The notes: generated by a model from the letters alone, not told the origin. Numbered from the stretch's first letter, positions 1 to 8,553 are shown. The stretch: DNA of 64,000 bases from Desulfobaculum sp044987625 (GCF_044987625.1 NZ_JBJDSB010000001.1:744001-808000), one strand, 5' to 3'. Numbers and translations are program-made.

Positions 1-83
1 TAAGGCGGCTGAGATGGAACCGCGTTCCGACCCTTTGAACCTGACGCAGCTTACACTGCCGGAGGGAAGCCGGTCATCGTTTG
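1..83 (+). promoter_or_regulatory. TPP riboswitch 1 (5' end cut by window edge)
   Basis: The stretch carries the conserved thi-box core: CTGAGA at 9-14, then ACCCTTTGAACCTGA and a GGAGGGAAG near 60-68. These are the pyrophosphate- and pyrimidine-sensor parts of the TPP aptamer. The 5' strand of stem P1 lies outside the window. A rho-independent terminator follows at 95-124, so it should stop transcription of the thi operon when thiamin pyrophosphate is bound. Confidence 0.9.
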
Positions 84-94
84 CACATCACGCG

Positions 95-124
95 ACGTCC
101 GCCTCCCGGCGGACGTTTTTTTTT
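95..124 (+). terminator. Terminator of TPP riboswitch 1
   Basis: A perfect 9-bp stem (ACGTCCGCC / GGCGGACGT, loop TCCC) is followed by about ten T residues. It sits just after aptamer 1 and is its expected expression platform. Confidence 0.85.
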
Positions 125-173
125 GCGCCACTGCTCGTATATATCTGCGTACCGGGCTTCTTGCACCGGTCCT

Positions 174-274
174 CAGACGCTAGGGGGGCTCCTGACGGGG
201 CTGAGATGGAAAACACAGGCGTTTTCCGACCCTTAGAACCTGATGCGGTTCATACCGCCGGAGGGAAGCGTCAG
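174..274 (+). promoter_or_regulatory. TPP riboswitch 2
   Basis: A complete second thi-box aptamer. GACGCT near 176-181 can pair with AGCGTC near 267-272 as stem P1. CTGAGATGG begins at 201 and ACCCTTAGAACCTGA follows, then GGAGGGAAG near 260-268. It lies about 90 nt downstream of aptamer 1 and before its own terminator, so transcripts must pass two TPP checks before thiS. Confidence 0.93.
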
Positions 275-288
275 CCAGCATCACCGAT

Positions 289-327
289 GCAGACAGGCCT
301 CCCCCCGTGGGAGGCTTGTCTGCTTTT
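289..327 (+). terminator. Terminator of TPP riboswitch 2
   Basis: GCAGACA and GCCTCCC arms pair with GGGAGGC and TGTCTGC, followed by TTTTC. The hairpin closes 133 nt before thiS. The T run is shorter than that of the first terminator. Confidence 0.8.
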
Positions 328-460
328 CACGGGGCGTCTGTCTCCGGGCGTCACACTCCCTCCCTTCTGCACTCGCGGCCACCGGACCACGTGGGAAAAG
401 CGCCGAAGCACCGCTTCGGTCCACTGCCGGTACTCACAACCCGAAACGGGAAGGGAACAC

Positions 461-661
461 ATGACCATCACACTCAATGGACAGTCCACCCCCTGCGCGG
501 ATGGGTCCTCCATTCTCAGCCTGCTGACGGAGCACGGCCTTGCGCCCGAAACCGTCGTTGTGGAGCTGAACAGGACCATTATCCCGGGTGAGAACTATGC
601 CAGCACAGCCCTCGCCGACGGCGACCACGTGGAAGTGCTGCGCTTTGTCGGAGGAGGATGA
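461..661 (+). CDS. thiS: Sulfur carrier protein ThiS
   Basis: A 66-residue ubiquitin-fold sulfur carrier for the thiazole half of thiamin. The chain ends in the diagnostic Gly-Gly (RFVGGG), which ThiF adenylates and then converts to a thiocarboxylate. The ATG at 461 is chosen because it gives the normal family length and follows an AAGGGAA ribosome site; upstream in-frame extension would run through the riboswitch. It is the first gene of the thi operon, and its stop overlaps the thiG start as ATGA. Confidence 0.93.
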   Translation: MTITLNGQSTPCADGSSILSLLTEHGLAPETVVVELNRTIIPGENYASTALADGDHVEVLRFVGGG

Positions 662-1437
662 AGACAATGACGGAGACACTGACCATTGGCGGCGTTCAGC
701 TTGAGAGCCGTCTGTTCATCGGCACAGGAAAATATGGCGATGACGCCCTTATCCCCGAGGTTGCCGCGGCGTCCGGCGCATGCGTCATCACCGTGGCGCT
801 TCGGCGCGTGGACTTTGGCGCGGGCACCGGCAACGTCATGGACCACATCCCCCGCACCATGCAGCTCCTGCCCAACACTTCCGGCGCGCGTAACGCCGAC
901 GAGGCCGTCCGCATCGCCCACCTTGCCCGCGCCGCAGGCTGTGGCGACTGGATCAAGATTGAAGTCATCTCCGACAGCCGCAACCTGCTGCCCGATGGCT
1001 ACGAAACAGCCCACGCCACGGAGCGCCTCGTCAAGGACGGCTTTACCGTGCTGCCCTACATGAACCCAGACCTCTACATCGCGCGGGACCTGGTGAGCGC
1101 GGGCGCGGCGGCGGTGATGCCCCTTGGCGCGCCCATCGGCACCAACCGAGGCCTGCAAACGCGCGAGATGATCGGCATCCTCATTGAGGAAATTGACCTG
1201 CCCATCGTCGTGGACGCCGGTCTCGGCAAGCCCTCCCACGCCTGCGAGGCCATGGAAATGGGCGCGGACGCCTGCCTTGTGAATACGGGCATCGCCTCCA
1301 GTGCCAACCCCGTCATGATGGCCCGCGCCTTTGGCGAGGCCGTGCGCGCGGGGCGCGCAGCCTATCTTGCCGGACAGGGCGCGCTGCGCGAAACCGCGAC
1401 GGCCTCCTCACCGCTGACCGGATTTCTGGAGGGCTAG
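658..1437 (+). CDS. thiG: Thiazole synthase ThiG
   Basis: A 259-residue TIM-barrel enzyme that joins ThiS-thiocarboxylate sulfur, dehydroglycine and deoxyxylulose 5-phosphate into the thiazole phosphate. Recognisable stretches include SRLFIGTGKY near the N-terminus, PLGAPIGTNRG and VDAGLGKPSHACEAMEMGAD, all typical of ThiG. It overlaps thiS by four bases and is followed by thiH two bases later, indicating translational coupling. A second ATG nine bases downstream is a possible alternative start. Confidence 0.95.
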   Translation: MKTMTETLTIGGVQLESRLFIGTGKYGDDALIPEVAAASGACVITVALRRVDFGAGTGNVMDHIPRTMQLLPNTSGARNADEAVRIAHLARAAGCGDWIKIEVISDSRNLLPDGYETAHATERLVKDGFTVLPYMNPDLYIARDLVSAGAAAVMPLGAPIGTNRGLQTREMIGILIEEIDLPIVVDAGLGKPSHACEAMEMGADACLVNTGIASSANPVMMARAFGEAVRAGRAAYLAGQGALRETATASSPLTGFLEG

Positions 1438-1439
1438 CC

Positions 1440-2582
1440 ATGTCCTTTGCCGAAATCTGCCAGCACGCGCAGAACGCCGAGCTTGAGGCCACCTTTGCGG
1501 CCACGGACGAAGACCATATCCGGCGCATCCTTGCCAAGCAGACCATCACTGCCGAGGACTACCTCGCCCTGCTTTCCCCTGCGGCCAGCGGCCTGCTGGA
1601 AGACATGGCCCGCAAGGCCCAAAGCATCACCCAGCGGCACTTTGGGCGGACCGTCCAAATCTTCACGCCGCTCTATCTGTCCAACTTCTGCGCCAACCAC
1701 TGCGTCTATTGCGGGTTCAACGCCAAAACCGGCATCCACCGCCGCAGGCTGACGCTGGACGAGGTCCGCGCCGAGGGCGAAGCCATCGCGGCCACAGGCC
1801 AGCGCCAGCTCCTCATCCTTACCGGAGAATCCCCGGCCAAGGCTGGCGTGGACTACCTTGAGGACTGTACGCGCATCCTGCGCGACATCTTCCCGTCCGT
1901 CGCCATTGAGGTCTACGCCCTGACGGATGACGAATACGCCCGCCTCGCCGCCGCCGGCGTGGACGGCCTAACCATGTTTCAGGAAACCTACGACCAAACC
2001 CTCTACGAGCGCCTGCACCCCGCCGGTCCCAAGCGCGACTTCAGCTTCCGTCTGGACGCGCCGGAGCGCGGATGCCGCGCGGGCCTACGTGTGGTGAACA
2101 TCGGCGCGCTCCTCGGCCTTGCCGCCGACTGGCGGCGCGAGGCCTACACCACGGGCCTGCACGCCCACTACCTCCAGCGCAGGTATCCGGGGACGGACAT
2201 TGCCATCTCCCTGCCACGCATGCGCCCCCACGCCGGGGCCTACCAGCCCGCCAGCAAAGTAGGCGACGCCGAGCTTGTGCAGATTATGCTGGCCCAGCGC
2301 ATCTTCCTGCCCTCCGTCGGCATCACGGTTTCCACGCGCGAGACGCCGGAATTCCGCGACAATATCCTGCCCCTTGGCGTCACCAAGATGAGCGCCGGGG
2401 TCAGCACGGCCGTGGGCGGCCACGCCGAAAATGATGACGCCAAGGAGACCGGTCAGTTCGAGATTTCCGACGACCGCAGCCTTGACGAATTCACGGCCAT
2501 GCTCCGCGCGCGCGGCTACCAGCCCGTCTTTAAGGACTGGGAACCCATCGCCGCGCCAAGCCAAAGGCGGTGGTCAGCATGA
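1440..2582 (+). CDS. thiH: 2-iminoacetate synthase ThiH
   Basis: A 380-residue radical SAM enzyme that cleaves tyrosine to give dehydroglycine (2-iminoacetate) for ThiG. The 4Fe-4S motif CANHCVYCGF lies near residue 85 and matches the CxxxCxxC signature. Choice of the oxygen-sensitive ThiH rather than the oxidase ThiO fits an anaerobe. The length is normal, and the stop codon overlaps the ATG of thiF. Confidence 0.95.
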   Translation: MSFAEICQHAQNAELEATFAATDEDHIRRILAKQTITAEDYLALLSPAASGLLEDMARKAQSITQRHFGRTVQIFTPLYLSNFCANHCVYCGFNAKTGIHRRRLTLDEVRAEGEAIAATGQRQLLILTGESPAKAGVDYLEDCTRILRDIFPSVAIEVYALTDDEYARLAAAGVDGLTMFQETYDQTLYERLHPAGPKRDFSFRLDAPERGCRAGLRVVNIGALLGLAADWRREAYTTGLHAHYLQRRYPGTDIAISLPRMRPHAGAYQPASKVGDAELVQIMLAQRIFLPSVGITVSTRETPEFRDNILPLGVTKMSAGVSTAVGGHAENDDAKETGQFEISDDRSLDEFTAMLRARGYQPVFKDWEPIAAPSQRRWSA

Positions 2583-3193
2583 ACCACACCCTGCACGGCA
2601 TCGCCAGCCACATCGGCGCCCCCGCCCTCGCCCGGCTTTACCGGGTGCGCGTCGGCATCGCCGGATGCGGCGGACTCGGCTCCAACTGCGCCATGCACCT
2701 TGTGCGCAGCGGTTTCGCCTCCCTTGTGCTGTGCGACCATGACAGCGTGGAAGCCTCCAACCTGAACCGGCAGTTCTTCTTCGCACGGCAAATCGGCCAG
2801 CCCAAAACCCACGCGCTGGCCGAAAACCTCCGCGCCATCAATCCGGAACTGCACCTGCGGCTGGAGCACCGCGCCCTTACCCCCCAGAGCGCCGCCGAGG
2901 TCTTTGCGGACTGCGACGCCGTTGTGGAGTGCCTTGACGAGGCAGAAGCCAAGGCCATGCTGGCCGAGGCCCTGCTCCCGCGCGGCGTCTTCTACGTTGG
3001 TGCCAGCGGCATCGCCGGGTGCGGCGGAAACGACGCCATCGTCATCCGCAGCGTACGCCCGGACCTGCACATCGTCGGCGACGGCGGCGACGAAGCCGGA
3101 CCGGACGTCCCGCCCCTGTCGCCGGGCGTCGGCATCGCCGCAGCCAAACAGGCGGGCCTCGTTCTCGCCCATTTCCTCAAGGAGCATGCATGA
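2579..3193 (+). CDS. thiF: ThiS adenylyltransferase ThiF
   Basis: A 204-residue E1-like enzyme that activates the C-terminus of ThiS with ATP. The nucleotide-binding GCGGLGSN motif is near residue 26, followed by the DSVEASNLNRQFFF segment typical of ThiF/MoeB proteins. It is of the shorter type found with ThiH in anaerobes. The ATG at 2579 is preferred over a GTG nine bases upstream because it overlaps the thiH stop as ATGA, as other genes of this operon do. Its own stop overlaps thiE. Confidence 0.9.
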   Translation: MNHTLHGIASHIGAPALARLYRVRVGIAGCGGLGSNCAMHLVRSGFASLVLCDHDSVEASNLNRQFFFARQIGQPKTHALAENLRAINPELHLRLEHRALTPQSAAEVFADCDAVVECLDEAEAKAMLAEALLPRGVFYVGASGIAGCGGNDAIVIRSVRPDLHIVGDGGDEAGPDVPPLSPGVGIAAAKQAGLVLAHFLKEHA

Positions 3194-3840
3194 CACGCCC
3201 CATCACCCGAAACACCATTCTGGACACGGACCTCTACTGCCTCACGGCGGAAAAGTTCTCCGGCGGACGAAGCAATATCGACGTGGTGCGGGACATGCTG
3301 GCCGCCGGGGTCAGCCTCGTCCAGTACCGCGAAAAGTCCAAATCCATGCGTGACAAGTACGAGGAATGCCTCGCCCTGCGCCAGATGACGCGCGAGGCGG
3401 GCGCAGCCTTCATCGTCAATGACGACGTCCACCTCGGCGTCCTTACGGGCGCGGACGGCGTCCACATCGGGCAGGACGACTTGCCCGTCGCCGCCGTGCG
3501 CCAGCTTGTTGGCGAGCATGTCGCCATCGGCGTTTCCACACACTCCCCGGAGCAAGCCCAAAAGGCCAAAGCCGACGGCGCGGACTACATCGGCGTCGGC
3601 CCCATCTTCAAGACCTTCACCAAGGAAGACGTCTGCGACCCCGTCGGCTTTGCCTATCTGGAATGGGCCGCCGCCAATGCAGGGCTTCCCTTTGTGGCCA
3701 TAGGCGGCATCAAAGCGCACAACGTTGCGGACGTGGTCCGCCGCGGCGCGCGCTGCGTTGCCATGGTCACCGAAATTGTTGCCGCCAAGGACATTCCACA
3801 CACCATCGACACCATCCGCCGCCACATGGCGAACGCTTAA
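3190..3840 (+). CDS. thiE: Thiamin phosphate synthase ThiE
   Basis: A 216-residue TIM-barrel enzyme that couples the pyrimidine pyrophosphate to the thiazole phosphate, giving thiamin phosphate. Family landmarks are LVQYREKSK, FIVNDDVHLG, DGVHIGQDDLP, DYIGVGPIFKTFTK and FVAIGGI. The start at 3190 overlaps the thiF stop as ATGA. It lies ten bases before thiC. No thiD or thiL is seen in the window, so the kinase steps must be encoded elsewhere. Confidence 0.94.
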   Translation: MTRPITRNTILDTDLYCLTAEKFSGGRSNIDVVRDMLAAGVSLVQYREKSKSMRDKYEECLALRQMTREAGAAFIVNDDVHLGVLTGADGVHIGQDDLPVAAVRQLVGEHVAIGVSTHSPEQAQKAKADGADYIGVGPIFKTFTKEDVCDPVGFAYLEWAAANAGLPFVAIGGIKAHNVADVVRRGARCVAMVTEIVAAKDIPHTIDTIRRHMANA

Positions 3841-3850
3841 GGAGTACCCC

Positions 3851-5155
3851 ATGAGCTACACCACCCAGATGGACGCCGCCCGCAAAGGCATCGTCACCGA
3901 GCAGATGAAGACCGTTGCCGAAAAGGAACACATGCGCATGGACGACCTTATGGAGCGTCTTGCCAAAGGCACCGTCATCATCCCCTGCAACGTCAATCAC
4001 ACCAGCATCTCCCCCGAGGGCGTAGGCGAAGGCACGCGCACCAAGGTCAACGTCAACCTCGGCATCTCCAAGGACGCCAACGACGTGGAACTGGAGCTGG
4101 AAAAAGTCCGCCACGCCCTGAACCTTAAGGCCGAGTCCATCATGGACCTGTCCTGCTTCGGCAAAACGCAGGAATTCCGCACCCGCCTTGTGGAGATGTC
4201 CCCCGCCATGGTCGGCACCGTGCCCATGTACGACGCCGTCGGCTTTTATGACAAAGAGCTGAAGGACATCAGCGTGGACGAATTCTTCCGCGTGGTGCAG
4301 CGCCACGTTGAAGACGGTGTGGACTTTCTCACCATCCACGCAGGCCTGAACCGCGCCGCCGCCGAGCGCCTCGACAAGACGGACCGCATCACCAGCATCG
4401 TCTCCCGCGGCGGCTCCCTGCTCTACGCCTGGATGAAGCAGAACGACAAGGAGAACCCCTTCTACGAGCACTATGACCGTCTGCTCGAAATCTGCGAAAA
4501 GTACGACGTGACCCTCAGCCTTGGCGACGGCTGCCGTCCCGGCTGCCTACACGACGCCACCGACGCCTGCCAGGTTGAAGAGCTCATCACCCTTGGCGAG
4601 CTGACCAAGCGCGCGTGGGAGCGCAACGTACAGGTGATGATTGAAGGCCCCGGCCACATGTCCATGGGCGAAATTCCCGGCAACGTCATGATGGAAAAGC
4701 GCCTGTGCCACGGCGCGCCCTTCTACGTGCTCGGCCCCCTCGTCACCGACGTCGCCCCCGGCTACGACCACATCACCGCCGCCATCGGTGGCGCCATCGC
4801 CGCAGGCTCCGGCGCGGATTTCCTGTGCTACGTCACCCCGGCGGAGCATCTGCGGCTGCCCAACCTCGACGACATGAAGGAAGGCATCATCGCCACCCAA
4901 ATTGCCGCCCACGCCGCCGACATCGCCAAGAACCACCCCGGCGCCCGCGACTGGGACGACACCATGTCCCGCGCCCGCGCCGACCTCGACTGGTGCACAA
5001 TGTTCAAGCTCGCCCTTGACGAAGAGCGCCCCCGCGAGTTCCGCGAATCCTCCAAGCCCGAGGTAGAGGACTCCTGCTCCATGTGCGGCAAGATGTGCGC
5101 CGTGCGCACCATGAAGCGTGTGAAGGACGGTAAGGAACTCGGCATGGCCAAATAG
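3851..5155 (+). CDS. thiC: Phosphomethylpyrimidine synthase ThiC
   Basis: A 434-residue radical SAM enzyme that rearranges aminoimidazole ribotide to the thiamin pyrimidine. It contains CNVNHTSISPEGVGEG near the start, the long central barrel with IEGPGHM, and a C-terminal cluster motif CSMCGKMC (two then three residues between cysteines). It is the short form seen in many anaerobes and archaea. The ATG at 3851 follows AAGGAG at 3839-3844. It is the last thi gene, followed by a strong terminator. Confidence 0.95.
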   Translation: MSYTTQMDAARKGIVTEQMKTVAEKEHMRMDDLMERLAKGTVIIPCNVNHTSISPEGVGEGTRTKVNVNLGISKDANDVELELEKVRHALNLKAESIMDLSCFGKTQEFRTRLVEMSPAMVGTVPMYDAVGFYDKELKDISVDEFFRVVQRHVEDGVDFLTIHAGLNRAAAERLDKTDRITSIVSRGGSLLYAWMKQNDKENPFYEHYDRLLEICEKYDVTLSLGDGCRPGCLHDATDACQVEELITLGELTKRAWERNVQVMIEGPGHMSMGEIPGNVMMEKRLCHGAPFYVLGPLVTDVAPGYDHITAAIGGAIAAGSGADFLCYVTPAEHLRLPNLDDMKEGIIATQIAAHAADIAKNHPGARDWDDTMSRARADLDWCTMFKLALDEERPREFRESSKPEVEDSCSMCGKMCAVRTMKRVKDGKELGMAK

Positions 5156-5189
5156 CCCGCCGCCCGTTCATCCCCATCCCCAAAAACGC

Positions 5190-5228
5190 AGACAGCCCCG
5201 GCTTCACATGGAAGCCGGGGCTGTTTTT
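5190..5228. terminator. Bidirectional terminator after thiC
   Basis: CAGCCCCGGCTTC pairs with GAAGCCGGGGCTG across a short ACATG loop and is followed by TTTTTT. On the other strand it lies just beyond the stop of the leftward reductase gene, so it probably ends both converging transcripts. Confidence 0.85.
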
Positions 5229-5244
5229 TGCCAAATTCTCGCGC

Positions 5245-5628
5245 CTACTCGGAGCGCTTCTTACACCGCGGAGCCTTTTCCGGGTCCGGGTCGGCAACCT
5301 CGCCGTACGCCGCCCTGCCATCGTGGTCCTCCGGCAGGTGCTCCGTAATGGGCAGACCGTTCTCCGCCACAAAGAGCATACAGTGGCAGTACTTGTACTC
5401 CTGCATATCATCACAGGGACAAATCCACGTGCGCTGCTTTATCTCTTCCTGCTTGTCCGGATAAAAGCGGCACGGACACAGCGGCTTGCCAAGCGTGTCG
5501 ATATGGTCGGCAAGACCCTGAACAACAGCTTCCGTCACCTCAGGCTCAGGATGCGTGAAGGTTCCGGTCTTTGCAGTGTATTTCGCTACATACTTTCGGA
5601 TGAGTTCAAGGCTCTTGTCGCTCGGCAC
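5245..5628 (-). CDS. Ferredoxin:thioredoxin reductase catalytic (beta) subunit
   Basis: A 127-residue protein with the characteristic cysteine layout CPCRFYP, then CPCDDM, then CHC, which holds the 4Fe-4S cluster next to the redox-active disulfide. Members of the family pass electrons from ferredoxin to thioredoxin. Anaerobes such as Desulfovibrio carry this subunit without the plant-type variable subunit, and none is seen nearby. It is a single gene, convergent with thiC, and its upstream region is occupied by a structured repeat. Confidence 0.88.
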   Translation of the reverse strand: MPSDKSLELIRKYVAKYTAKTGTFTHPEPEVTEAVVQGLADHIDTLGKPLCPCRFYPDKQEEIKQRTWICPCDDMQEYKYCHCMLFVAENGLPITEHLPEDHDGRAAYGEVADPDPEKAPRCKKRSE

Positions 5629-5714
5629 TGTGGTTCTCCTTATCGCTTGATGACAGTATCAACGAGTTGTCCAACCAGTTCAGCCCGCCAAGGTCAAGAC
5701 TTTTCGGAGAAGAG

Positions 5715-6021
5715 AAGAGGGCCTCCGGCGGCTCAAGGGTGTGACACCCTTGAGAATCCCCAGGATTTTCGGGGCGGAAGCCGCCCCGAAAATAGGGGTG
5801 GGCGGGTTCTCTTGTCGTCTCTTTTTCTCGATTACTTCCACACCCTCAACAGGGATTCTCACCGCCCATAACGCAGCGCCAACGCCCCCCCAAAAAACTC
5901 TCCCCCCTCCACACGGACGGGAGCCGTCAGGGGTGACGACAGTCCGATAAAAAGGCACCCGGTCTGTGCGCACATGGGATTCCAAAGGGCCCACGGCCCT
6001 TTGGCCTGCGGAGCACAAAAA
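5715..6021 (+). repeat. Structured ~300-nt intergenic element, copy A
   Basis: First of four copies. It holds three long hairpins: 5732-5754 (11-bp arms, 1-nt loop), 5765-5793 (13-bp arms, AAG loop) and 5982-6004 (10-bp arms, CAC loop). Conserved linear blocks include CAACAGGGATTCTCACCGCC, GCCGTCAGGGGTGACGAC and a 3' end GCGGAGCACAAAA. It fills most of the 520-bp gap between the FTR gene and the membrane protein gene. No open frame is conserved between copies. Confidence 0.9.
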
Positions 6022-6149
6022 CCCCACGCCAAGCCCCCACACTCACGCCACTGTGCTTCCCACCGTTTTGCCGCCCCCCGGTTGCGCCAGCGCGCGCAGT
6101 GGTCTACAGTGCAGTATACCCCTCTCTCCTTTGACCATTTGGGAGTGCC

Positions 6150-7283
6150 ATGGCTTTACGAGCGCGCCTGACTGCCGCCTTCCTGCTTGTGAGTGCTGCC
6201 GCGTTAGTGCTTTTGGAAACGCTGTCGCCGTCCTTTCCCATCACGGCGCTGACGCACGCGCATGTGGACGCGGCGCGCGGGGTGTTTTCCGCGCCTGCGG
6301 CTGTGCTGAGCGCGCCGTCGCCGGGGTACGCGGTCTTGTTGGCGCTGCTGCTCCCTGCTGGCGAAACGGGGCTGTTCGCGCCGCTGGTTGTTGGCGTGCA
6401 GCTTGGCCTTGTGCTGCTTACGGCATGGTTTTGCGCGGGCCTCACACAGCGGCTTGTCCCGAACGAACCTGACGCGGCCGACGCGGCGTTTGCCCTTGCG
6501 CTCTTCCTGCCGACACTTCCCGTTGCGGCCTGCCGCATCGCGCCGGATGCGCCGCTTGCCGCCTGCATCGCTGGCGGGGCGTTCCTCCTGAGTACGGGAC
6601 TGCCCACGCGGCGGGTGTGGCGCATCGCGGGCGGGGTCCTGCTTTTCGCCTGTGCCGGGACGCTGCGCGGCGAGGCCGTGTGGCTTGCCCCCCTTGCCCT
6701 TGGCGTCGCCGCCTCTGCCCTGCGCGGCGAAGGCTGGCGAACGTGGCGGGTGCTGGGCGCAGCCGCGGCATGTCTCGTCCTGGCGCTGACGTACCTTCCG
6801 GCCCACACACTCGGCCCGGCGCCTGTTGGCACCGGATTGCTTGCCAGTACGCCCCTCTTTGCGCAGTCCGCCCTTGCCCATGTGCCCGAACTTGTCGGCG
6901 TTCGCGACGGGGCCGACGGGCTGCTACTTCTGCTCCTGCGCGCGCCGCTGGCGGAAAGCCTGAACACGCTTATCGGAACTGCCCCCGGCCTTGTCGTTGG
7001 CCTGCTCTGTGGCGGCGTGTTGTTGGTCCTCTTCTGGGGATTCACCCTGCGCGGCGTGCCCTGCGCCGTTGGCCGTCAGCCTGCCTTCGCGTGGGGCCTT
7101 ATTGCCTGCGCCATCGTGCTTGTGGCCGCATTCTCCGGCAGCCTTGCGACCGCGCAGCACCGGGCGGCGCTTCTGCCCCTGTGTGCGCCCTTTACCGCCG
7201 CCGGGCTGCATCACATGTGGCGGCAACTGCCGCTTCATGGCGACAGCGCTTTACCTCGCCACGCACAGGGGCTAAACTCCTGA
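6150..7283 (+). CDS. Polytopic membrane protein, possible GT-C-like glycosyltransferase
   Basis: A 377-residue, very hydrophobic protein with about eight to ten membrane segments rich in Leu, Ala and Val. The overall pattern, with a short N-terminal helix followed by an extracytoplasmic stretch and clustered helices, resembles lipid-linked-sugar transferases of the GT-C (ArnT/PMT) type, but no catalytic motif can be named with confidence. The ATG at 6150 follows GGGAG. The next gene lies 37 bases downstream on the same strand and may be cotranscribed. Function is not assigned. Confidence 0.6.
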   Translation: MALRARLTAAFLLVSAAALVLLETLSPSFPITALTHAHVDAARGVFSAPAAVLSAPSPGYAVLLALLLPAGETGLFAPLVVGVQLGLVLLTAWFCAGLTQRLVPNEPDAADAAFALALFLPTLPVAACRIAPDAPLAACIAGGAFLLSTGLPTRRVWRIAGGVLLFACAGTLRGEAVWLAPLALGVAASALRGEGWRTWRVLGAAAACLVLALTYLPAHTLGPAPVGTGLLASTPLFAQSALAHVPELVGVRDGADGLLLLLLRAPLAESLNTLIGTAPGLVVGLLCGGVLLVLFWGFTLRGVPCAVGRQPAFAWGLIACAIVLVAAFSGSLATAQHRAALLPLCAPFTAAGLHHMWRQLPLHGDSALPRHAQGLNS

Positions 7284-7320
7284 CAGTTTTCATTGCACCA
7301 GCAGACAAAGGACGACAGAT

Positions 7321-8031
7321 ATGAACCACTCCCGCAGCGCCGCCCTGCTTCTTGGCGCAACCATCGCCGTGGGCATCGCCCTTGCCGGATTCTTCCTCGG
7401 CAACGGCCTTATGCAAATCAAGGCCGCCCAGCGCTATGTCACCGTCAAAGGCCTCGCCGAGCGCGAAGTTAAAGCCGACCTCGCCATCTGGCCCATCGTG
7501 TACATCTTCAACGCCCCCAAGCTCGACCAACTGCAAAAGAAGCTCGACAACGGCGGCGACATTATCACCGCATTCCTTAAGGAGCGAGGCTTCTCCGAGG
7601 ACGAAATCTCCCGCTCCGTGCCCGTCATCACGGACCACGAAGCCCAGGGATACTCCAACAACGTCCCCAAAAACCGCTACTCCGCGCGCGCCAGCATCAC
7701 CGTGCGCACTGATAAAGTCCTCAAGCTCAAAGCCGCCATGGCCGAGGCCGGAGCCATCGTCTCCAAAGGCGTCGCCCTCGTGCAGGACTACAGCGGCCAG
7801 CCCAAGTTCAGCTTTACCCAGCTGAACAGCATCAAGCCCGACATGATCGCCGACGCCACGAAGAACGCCCGCGACGCCGCCAAACAGTTCGCCAAAGACT
7901 CCGGAAGCACCGTTGGCAGCATCCGCCGCGCACGCCAAGGCCTCTTCACCATCAACGACCGCGACGCCAACACCCCCGAAATCAAAAAGGTGCGCGTGGT
8001 CACCACCGTGGACTACTTCCTCAAAGATTAG
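7321..8031 (+). CDS. SIMPL-domain (DUF541) exported protein
   Basis: A 236-residue protein with an N-terminal hydrophobic helix (residues 8-28), acting as a signal anchor, and a SIMPL/DUF541 domain. Landmarks are YVTVKGLAEREVKADLAIW, where an otherwise similar GxxExxVxxD pattern opens the domain, and a C-terminal VVTTVDYFLKD. Members are periplasmic or surface proteins, often stress-related, with no defined enzymatic activity. It ends 26 bases before a strong terminator. Confidence 0.8.
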   Translation: MNHSRSAALLLGATIAVGIALAGFFLGNGLMQIKAAQRYVTVKGLAEREVKADLAIWPIVYIFNAPKLDQLQKKLDNGGDIITAFLKERGFSEDEISRSVPVITDHEAQGYSNNVPKNRYSARASITVRTDKVLKLKAAMAEAGAIVSKGVALVQDYSGQPKFSFTQLNSIKPDMIADATKNARDAAKQFAKDSGSTVGSIRRARQGLFTINDRDANTPEIKKVRVVTTVDYFLKD

Positions 8032-8057
8032 CCCGCAGAGAACGCCAAACGTTATAC

Positions 8058-8093
8058 AAAAAGGGCCGAAGCTGGAGCTTCGGCCCTTTTTTT
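8058..8093 (+). terminator. Terminator after the SIMPL gene
   Basis: AAAGGGCCGAAGC and GCTTCGGCCCTTT form a near-perfect stem with a TGGA loop, followed by seven T residues. Confidence 0.9.
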
Positions 8094-8111
8094 GGGGCAA
8101 ACCATGGGGAG

Positions 8112-8473
8112 GAAGAGGGCCTTCGGCGGCTTGAGCTCTTCGCTCGTTCGGCCTGAAAGGACGAAGGGCAAAGAAATAAAGAGAGCCTCCGGCGGCTCAA
8201 GGGTATGATACCCTTGAGAATCCCCAGGATTTTCGGGGCGGAAGCCGCCCCGAAAATAGGGGTGGGCGGGTTCTCTTTTTCTCTTTTGTTTCTTCCACAC
8301 CCTCAACAGGGATTCTCACCGCCCATCTCGCAGCACAACGCCCCCCCCAAAAATCTCCCCTCCACATGGACGAGAGCCGTCAGGGGTGACGACTGTACCT
8401 AAAAAGGCACCCGGCCTGTGCGCACATGGGATTCCAAAGGGCCCACGGCCCTTTGGCCTGCGGAGCACAAAAC
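8112..8473 (+). repeat. Structured ~300-nt intergenic element, copy B (with duplicated 5' end)
   Basis: The core runs from about 8181. Hairpins are at 8196-8218, 8229-8257 and 8434-8456. Hairpin 1 differs from copy A by a G-to-A change on one arm and the matching C-to-T on the other. A second, partial element start (GAGGGCCTTCGGCGGCTTGAG) lies at about 8115-8135, so the 5' end appears duplicated. It occupies the gap between the SIMPL gene terminator and the alkyltransferase-like gene. Confidence 0.88.
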
Positions 8474-8553
8474 TCTTGGCACCACCGCCCCCTTGCGCCA
8501 CCAAGCCCCCCACCCTATAACCACCCAAGACCACGCAAAGGAGCACCACAACG

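Noticed and set aside
5715..6021. Element copies as ordinary terminators or insertion-sequence ends
   Set aside because: The three hairpins lack T runs, no transposase is present and no flanking target-site duplication is evident. A family of structured repeats explains the data better.
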